Shown one piece after another: positions 59,985 through 64,000 of a DNA stretch of 64,000 bases; position 1 is the stretch's first letter, and each line of letters starts with the position of its first letter. The notes under the pieces are model-generated. The model saw only the letters and a program-made list of their open reading frames with translations, did not search any database and was not told the origin of the DNA. Source of the DNA: Paraburkholderia sp. SG-MS1 (lineage in GTDB: Bacteria > Pseudomonadota > Gammaproteobacteria > Burkholderiales > Burkholderiaceae); the NCBI RefSeq assembly GCF_012275575.1, contig NZ_NPIH01000242.1:65141-129140 (forward strand). Reading direction: 5' to 3'. The position numbers and the translations under genes were made by a program.

Positions 59985-60639
59985 GGTGCGAGTGATGCGC
60001 GTGGCCGCAGGATTCGTCGTGGACGTGACCGCTGGAATCGTGGTCGTGCGAGTGACCGTGAGCGTCACCGTGCGCATGATCATGGTCGTGGTCATGCGAG
60101 TGACGCTGCTCATGCGAATGCCCATGATGCTCGCCGAACACCTGCTGCGCGAGCGCGTAGTCCTCGGCGAACGTCTCGTCGTGCCCATGCCTGTGTCCGC
60201 CGCCATACGCGCCGGACTCGGGCTGAAACGGCATCGACACCTGATCGACCGTCGCGCCGATGCGCTTGAGCATGTCGGCCAGCACCGGATCGTATTCGAG
60301 CTTCAGATAATCCGCGCCCACTTCCACCGGCGTATGACGATTGCCGAGGTGATACGCGGCGCGCGTCAGCGTCAACGTATCTTTGGCACGCACGTACAGC
60401 ACAACTTCTGGCGCGGCGACGACGCGCACGAGGCCGCCGTCGTCGGCGACCAGCACGTCGCCGTCGCGCAGCACGGTGCCGCGCGGCAGCAGCAGCGCGA
60501 CTTCTTCGCCGTGATCGAGCGTGGCCGCGAGGCGGCTCTTGCGCCGTTCGTCGAAAGCGAGCGTCAGCGTCGGCGCCCGCTTGATCAGCACCGGCGCGAG
60601 CTTCAGATGCGGCGCCAGCAGTTTGTCGAGAGTACGCAT
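59971..60639 (-). CDS. ureE: Urease nickel metallochaperone UreE with long His-rich tail
   Basis: A 222-residue UreE. The N-terminal part (RTLDKLLAP, DERRKSRLAATLDHGEEVAL) and the middle AYHLGNRHTPVEVG, with the interface His, match the family. From about residue 148 the tail is unusually rich in His, with 25 His residues in the last 75 or so, interspersed with Asp, Gly and Ser, which should bind several nickel ions. The ATG at 60639 lies 2 bases after ureC; the longer frame is a shadow of ureC. Confidence 0.95.
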   Translation of the reverse strand: MRTLDKLLAPHLKLAPVLIKRAPTLTLAFDERRKSRLAATLDHGEEVALLLPRGTVLRDGDVLVADDGGLVRVVAAPEVVLYVRAKDTLTLTRAAYHLGNRHTPVEVGADYLKLEYDPVLADMLKRIGATVDQVSMPFQPESGAYGGGHRHGHDETFAEDYALAQQVFGEHHGHSHEQRHSHDHDHDHAHGDAHGHSHDHDSSGHVHDESCGHAHHSHHAHR

Positions 60640-60641
60640 GG

Positions 60642-62348
60642 TTAGAACAGAAAGTAGCGTTGCGCCATCGGCAGCACGGTGGCCGGTTCGCAGGTCAGCA
60701 ACTGACCGTCGGCAATCACCTGATAGGTCTCCGGATCGACGCTGATCGCCGGGCGCCACGCGTTGTGAATCATGTCGGCCTTCGAAATGTTGCGGCAGTT
60801 CTTCACGGCCACGATACGCTTGTTCAACCCATAGCGTTCGGCCACGCCGGCATCGGCGGCCATCTGCGAGACGAAGGTCAGCGAGGTGCGCCCCAAGGCG
60901 CCGCCGCGCGTCGCGAACATCTCCCGATAATGCACCGGCTGCGGGGTCGGAATCGATGCGTTGGGGTCGCCCATCTGCGCCATCGCGATCATCCCGCCCT
61001 TGAGGATCAGCGACGGCTTGATGCCGAAGAACGCCGGCTCCCAGAACACCAGGTCCGCCCACTTGCCCGGTTCGATCGAGCCGACCTCATGCGCGATGCC
61101 ATGCGTGATCGCCGGGTTGATCGTGTACTTGGCCACATAGCGCTTCGCGCGGAAGTTGTCGTGGCGCGCAGTGTCTTCAGGCAGCGCGCCGCGTTGCACC
61201 TTCATCTTGTGCGCGGTCTGCCACGTGCGGATGATCACTTCGCCCACGCGCCCCATCGCCTGCGAATCCGACGACAGCATCGACAGCGCGCCGAGGTCGT
61301 GCAGGATGTCTTCGGCGGCGATCGTCTCGCGGCGGATGCGCGATTCGGCGAACGCGATGTCTTCCGCGATCGACGGATCCAGGTGGTGGCACACCATCAG
61401 CATGTCGAGATGCTCTTCGAGCGTATTGACGGTGTACGGGCGCGTCGGATTGGTCGACGAGGGCAGCACGTTCGCCTCGCCGCACACCTTGATGATGTCC
61501 GGTGCGTGGCCGCCGCCCGCGCCTTCCGTGTGATACGTATGGATCGTGCGGCCCTTGAACGCGGCCACGGTCGTTTCGACGAAACCCGCTTCGTTCAGCG
61601 TGTCGGTGTGGATCGCGACCTGGGTGTCGGTGTCGTCCGCTACCGAGAGGCAGTTGTCGATCGCGGCGGGTGTCGTGCCCCAGTCCTCGTGCAGCTTGAG
61701 GCCGATCGCGCCTGCGGCGATCTGCTCCAGCGCCGGTTGCGGCTGGCTCACGTTGCCCTTGCCGAGAAAACCGAGGTTCATCGGATAACCGTCGGCCGCC
61801 TGCAGCATCCGTTCGAGATGCCACGGACCCGGCGTGCAGGTGGTCGCATTCGTACCGGTGGCCGGCCCCGTGCCGCCGCCGAGCATCGTCGTCACGCCGC
61901 TCGCGAGCGCTTCCTCGATCTGCTGCGGACTGATGAAGTGAATGTGCGTATCGATGCCGCCCGCCGTCACGATCAGGCCTTCGCCCGCGATCACTTCGGT
62001 GGATGCGCCGATCGCGATCGTCACGTTCGGCTGGATGTCGGGATTGCCCGCCTTGCCGATCGCGGCGATGCGGCCGTCCTTGATGCCGATGTCGGCTTTG
62101 ACGATGCCCCAATGGTCGAGAATCACCGCGTTCGTGACGACGGTGTCGACCACGTCGGCATGCACGCGTTGCGACTGGCCCATGCCGTCGCGAATCACCT
62201 TGCCGCCGCCGAATTTCACTTCTTCGCCGTAGGTGGTGAAGTCGCGTTCGACTTCGATCAATAACTCGGTGTCGGCGAGACGCACGCGGTCGCCGGTAGT
62301 GGGGCCGAACATTTCCGCGTACGCGCGGCGGTCAATGCGTAAGGTCAT
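60642..62348 (-). CDS. ureC: Urease alpha subunit
   Basis: A 568-residue catalytic subunit that hydrolyses urea to ammonia and carbamate at a dinickel centre. Nickel ligands read as H135 and H137 (DTHIHF), the carbamylated Lys K218 (GLKLHEDWG), H247, H273 and D361. The mobile-flap Cys-His is C320-H321 (MVCHHLD). All key residues are present at the same spacing as in Klebsiella urease, shifted by one. It lies 63 bases after ureB and 2 bases before ureE. Confidence 0.98.
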   Translation of the reverse strand: MTLRIDRRAYAEMFGPTTGDRVRLADTELLIEVERDFTTYGEEVKFGGGKVIRDGMGQSQRVHADVVDTVVTNAVILDHWGIVKADIGIKDGRIAAIGKAGNPDIQPNVTIAIGASTEVIAGEGLIVTAGGIDTHIHFISPQQIEEALASGVTTMLGGGTGPATGTNATTCTPGPWHLERMLQAADGYPMNLGFLGKGNVSQPQPALEQIAAGAIGLKLHEDWGTTPAAIDNCLSVADDTDTQVAIHTDTLNEAGFVETTVAAFKGRTIHTYHTEGAGGGHAPDIIKVCGEANVLPSSTNPTRPYTVNTLEEHLDMLMVCHHLDPSIAEDIAFAESRIRRETIAAEDILHDLGALSMLSSDSQAMGRVGEVIIRTWQTAHKMKVQRGALPEDTARHDNFRAKRYVAKYTINPAITHGIAHEVGSIEPGKWADLVFWEPAFFGIKPSLILKGGMIAMAQMGDPNASIPTPQPVHYREMFATRGGALGRTSLTFVSQMAADAGVAERYGLNKRIVAVKNCRNISKADMIHNAWRPAISVDPETYQVIADGQLLTCEPATVLPMAQRYFLF

Positions 62349-62411
62349 GGTGTGAGTCCGGAATGGAGCAGGGCGGTTCGGGCAGTGGGGCGCATAGCAC
62401 GCATGCGGGCG

Positions 62412-62717
62412 TTAGAGCTTGCCCATCACCTTGCCATTGAAACCGTAGACGACGCGCTCGCCCGCCAGCGCGACCAGCTCGACGGTGCGTTCCTGGCCGG
62501 GTTCGAAGCGCACGGCGGTGCCCGCGGCGATATTCAGCCGGAAGCCGCGCGCCGTGTCGCGATCGAACGAGAGCGCCTCGTTCACCTCGTAGAAGTGATA
62601 GTGCGAGCCGATCTGCACCGGGCGGTCGCCCGTATTCGACACGACCACCGCGACCGTCGCGCGGCCTGCGTTGAGCTCGTGTTCGCCGTCGTCGGTGATG
62701 AGTTCGCCGGGAATCAT
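62412..62717 (-). CDS. ureB: Urease beta subunit
   Basis: A 101-residue structural subunit that packs against UreC. Family features are the start MIPGELITDDGEHELNAGR, GSHYHFYEVNEAL, and the basic end VYGFNGKVMGKL. Length is normal for the three-subunit bacterial urease (about 100-106). It lies 18 bases after ureA. Confidence 0.97.
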   Translation of the reverse strand: MIPGELITDDGEHELNAGRATVAVVVSNTGDRPVQIGSHYHFYEVNEALSFDRDTARGFRLNIAAGTAVRFEPGQERTVELVALAGERVVYGFNGKVMGKL

Positions 62718-62735
62718 GGGGCTTGCCTCGTACGC

Positions 62736-63038
62736 TTAAGGGATCGGGTGATGAACGGTGACGAGCTTGGTGCCGTCGGGGAAGGTGGCTTCGACCTGAA
62801 TGTCGGGGATCATCTCCGGCACGCCTTCCATCACGTCGTCGCGCGTGAGCAGCGTCGTGCCGTAGTACATGACCTCGGCGACGGTCTTGCCGTCGCGCGC
62901 CGCTTCCATGAGCGCCGCGGTGATGAACGCGATCGCTTCCGGGTAGTTGAGTTTGAGGCCGCGCGCGCGGCGCCGTTCGGCAAGCAGCGCGGCGGTGAAG
63001 ATCAGCAGCTTGTCCTTCTCGCGAGGTGTGAGCTTCAT
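62736..63038 (-). CDS. ureA: Urease gamma subunit
   Basis: A 100-residue structural subunit. The start MKLTPREKDKLLIFTAALLA and the end TKLVTVHHPIP are diagnostic and the length is exactly that of the family. The longer frame to 63221 adds a noncoding stretch. It is the first ure gene in view. In most Burkholderia ureD comes directly before it, but the 226 bases upstream hold no ureD sequence and the next gene is a binding protein. A promoter for the ure run should lie in 63039-63264; no clear hexamers were seen. Confidence 0.97.
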   Translation of the reverse strand: MKLTPREKDKLLIFTAALLAERRRARGLKLNYPEAIAFITAALMEAARDGKTVAEVMYYGTTLLTRDDVMEGVPEMIPDIQVEATFPDGTKLVTVHHPIP

Positions 63039-63264
63039 CGAATGTGTAGGTTCGGTTAGGACGGTCGGGGTGGTGGTCCGGATAGGTCGCCAGCGCGGTC
63101 CCCGCAGGGACCCCCGGCTGCGCCCGTGATAGGCGCTGCGGGTCGCGGCCGCGAGCGCGCAATGCGCACCCGGCGAGTCGGCGACGCGGGCAAAGCCCGA
63201 TGAACTGGCCAGGCCGCTCACGGTAACAAGTCCGGCTAACGGCCCGCTTACAAACGCGGCCCGC

Positions 63265-64000
63265 TTACAGATCGGCTGGCAACGGCGCGCCGAACCACTT
63301 CTTCGACATCGTGTCGAGCGTACCGTCGTGTTTGGCCTGGGCGATCGCCGCGTCCACTTTCTGCTGCAGGCGCGGCTCGTTCTTGTTCATGCCGACGAAG
63401 CACGGCGAATTCTTGATGACGAATTTCGGCTCCGGCCGGCGCGGCGGATTCTTCGCGATGATCGCGGCTGCGACGATATTGCCCGCGGCGATCAATTGCA
63501 CCTGGCCCGAGAGGAACGCGGCGATGGTCGCGTTGTTGTCTTCGAAGCGTTTGATGGTCGCATTCGGCGCCATCTGCGACAGACCGATTTCTTCGAGCGC
63601 GCCGCGCGTCGCGCCGACCGTCTTGCCGGTGAGATCGGCGGGGCCGCTCACCTTGATGTCGGCCGGGCCGAACACGCCCTGGTAGTAGGGCGCATAGGCG
63701 CTCGAAAAGTCGATCACCTTCGTGCGCTCCGGCGTTTTGCCGAGCGACGAGATCACCAGATCGACCTTGCCCGTTTGCAGATACGGAATCCGGTTCGCGC
63801 TATTGACCGGCACGAGTTCGAGCTTCACGTTCATCGACTTCGCGAGCAGCGCCGCGGTGTCGATGTCATAGCCTTGCGGCTTCATGTCGGGGCCGACCGC
63901 GCCGAACGGCGGATAGTCTTCCGGCACGGCCACTTTCAGCACGCCCGCCTTGGCAATGTTGTCGAGCGTGTCCGCGTGAGCGGCGACCGCATGAAAGGCG
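63265..64000 (-). CDS. Amino-acid-type ABC transporter substrate-binding protein (cut by right edge)
   Basis: At least 244 codons of a type II periplasmic binding protein of the polar amino acid family. The frame is open to the window edge, where FHAVAAHADTLDNIAKAG looks like the end of a signal peptide and the mature start. VLKVAVPEDYPPFGAVGPD, GYDIDTAALLAKSM and DLVISSLGKTPERTKVIDFS are typical of the histidine/glutamine/lysine-type proteins. The family often continues with membrane and ATPase genes, but downstream here lies urease. The ligand is unknown. Confidence 0.9.
   Translation of the reverse strand, partial: AFHAVAAHADTLDNIAKAGVLKVAVPEDYPPFGAVGPDMKPQGYDIDTAALLAKSMNVKLELVPVNSANRIPYLQTGKVDLVISSLGKTPERTKVIDFSSAYAPYYQGVFGPADIKVSGPADLTGKTVGATRGALEEIGLSQMAPNATIKRFEDNNATIAAFLSGQVQLIAAGNIVAAAIIAKNPPRRPEPKFVIKNSPCFVGMNKNEPRLQQKVDAAIAQAKHDGTLDTMSKKWFGAPLPADL

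Noticed and set aside
60660..62264. 534-codon plus-strand open frame antisense to ureC
   Set aside because: It mirrors ureC exactly, is rich in Arg/His and matches no family. Long antisense frames are expected in GC-rich DNA.
1..64000. CRISPR array, tRNA/rRNA genes, insertion sequences or prophage
   Set aside because: Reading the window showed no spaced direct repeats, cloverleaf sequences, transposase motifs or phage genes.

Overview
The window looks like a chromosomal segment from a Burkholderia sensu lato species, probably Paraburkholderia. This is inferred from uniformly GC-rich coding, the pyrC-plsC-apaH flank beside an rml/wzm/wzt O-antigen locus, a livM-livG fusion in the branched-chain amino acid transporter, a Kdo hydroxylase between waaC and waaA, and a ureABCEFG block. 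No tRNA, rRNA, insertion sequence, prophage or CRISPR array was seen.

Layout. 1-2.3 kb: housekeeping flank (end of a dihydroorotase gene, plsC-like acyltransferase, apaH). 2.5-10.7 kb: nucleotide-sugar genes and exporter (rmd-like reductase, rfbBACD for dTDP-L-rhamnose, manC for GDP-mannose, ABC exporter wzm-wzt). 11.0-17.4 kb: five genes joined by 4- to 8-base overlaps (CapK-like adenylate-forming enzyme, NodB-type deacetylase, wecB, two glycosyltransferases). 17.5-24.7 kb, minus strand: a three-part Gtr-like set (large membrane protein, GT2, GtrA), two methyltransferases and a zinc dehydrogenase. 25.2-28.8 kb, plus strand: two glycosyltransferases, a histidine phosphatase and an unassigned protein. 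28.8-35.8 kb, minus strand: four overlapping glycosyltransferase genes, one encoding 928 residues with a regular tandem repeat of about 69 residues. 36.6-40.5 kb: a wbpV-wbpL-wbpM-like module, expected to make UDP-QuiNAc and load it on undecaprenyl phosphate, closed by a strong terminator. 40.7-41.8 kb: a second WecA/MraY-family transferase.

42.1-48.7 kb holds a chemoreceptor and a livKH-livMG-livF transporter. 49.0-53.3 kb is a small second glycan unit (wzx-like flippase, GT2, GT4, galE). It faces away from phosphomannomutase (53.6-55.0 kb) and the inner-core lipopolysaccharide genes waaC, kdoO and waaA (55.2-58.6 kb). 58.6-63.0 kb is a urease operon, ureABCEFG, with no ureD in view. An amino-acid-type periplasmic binding protein gene runs off the right edge.

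How they work together (inference): PMM and ManC supply GDP-mannose, RfbABCD supply dTDP-rhamnose, WecB supplies UDP-ManNAc, and WbpM/WbpV supply UDP-QuiNAc. WbpL-like and WecA-like enzymes start chains on undecaprenyl phosphate. The glycosyltransferases extend them, and Wzm/Wzt or Wzx moves them across the membrane. The Gtr-like set and the methyltransferases could decorate the product. Product calls rest on motif recognition and gene order read by eye; no similarity search was run.
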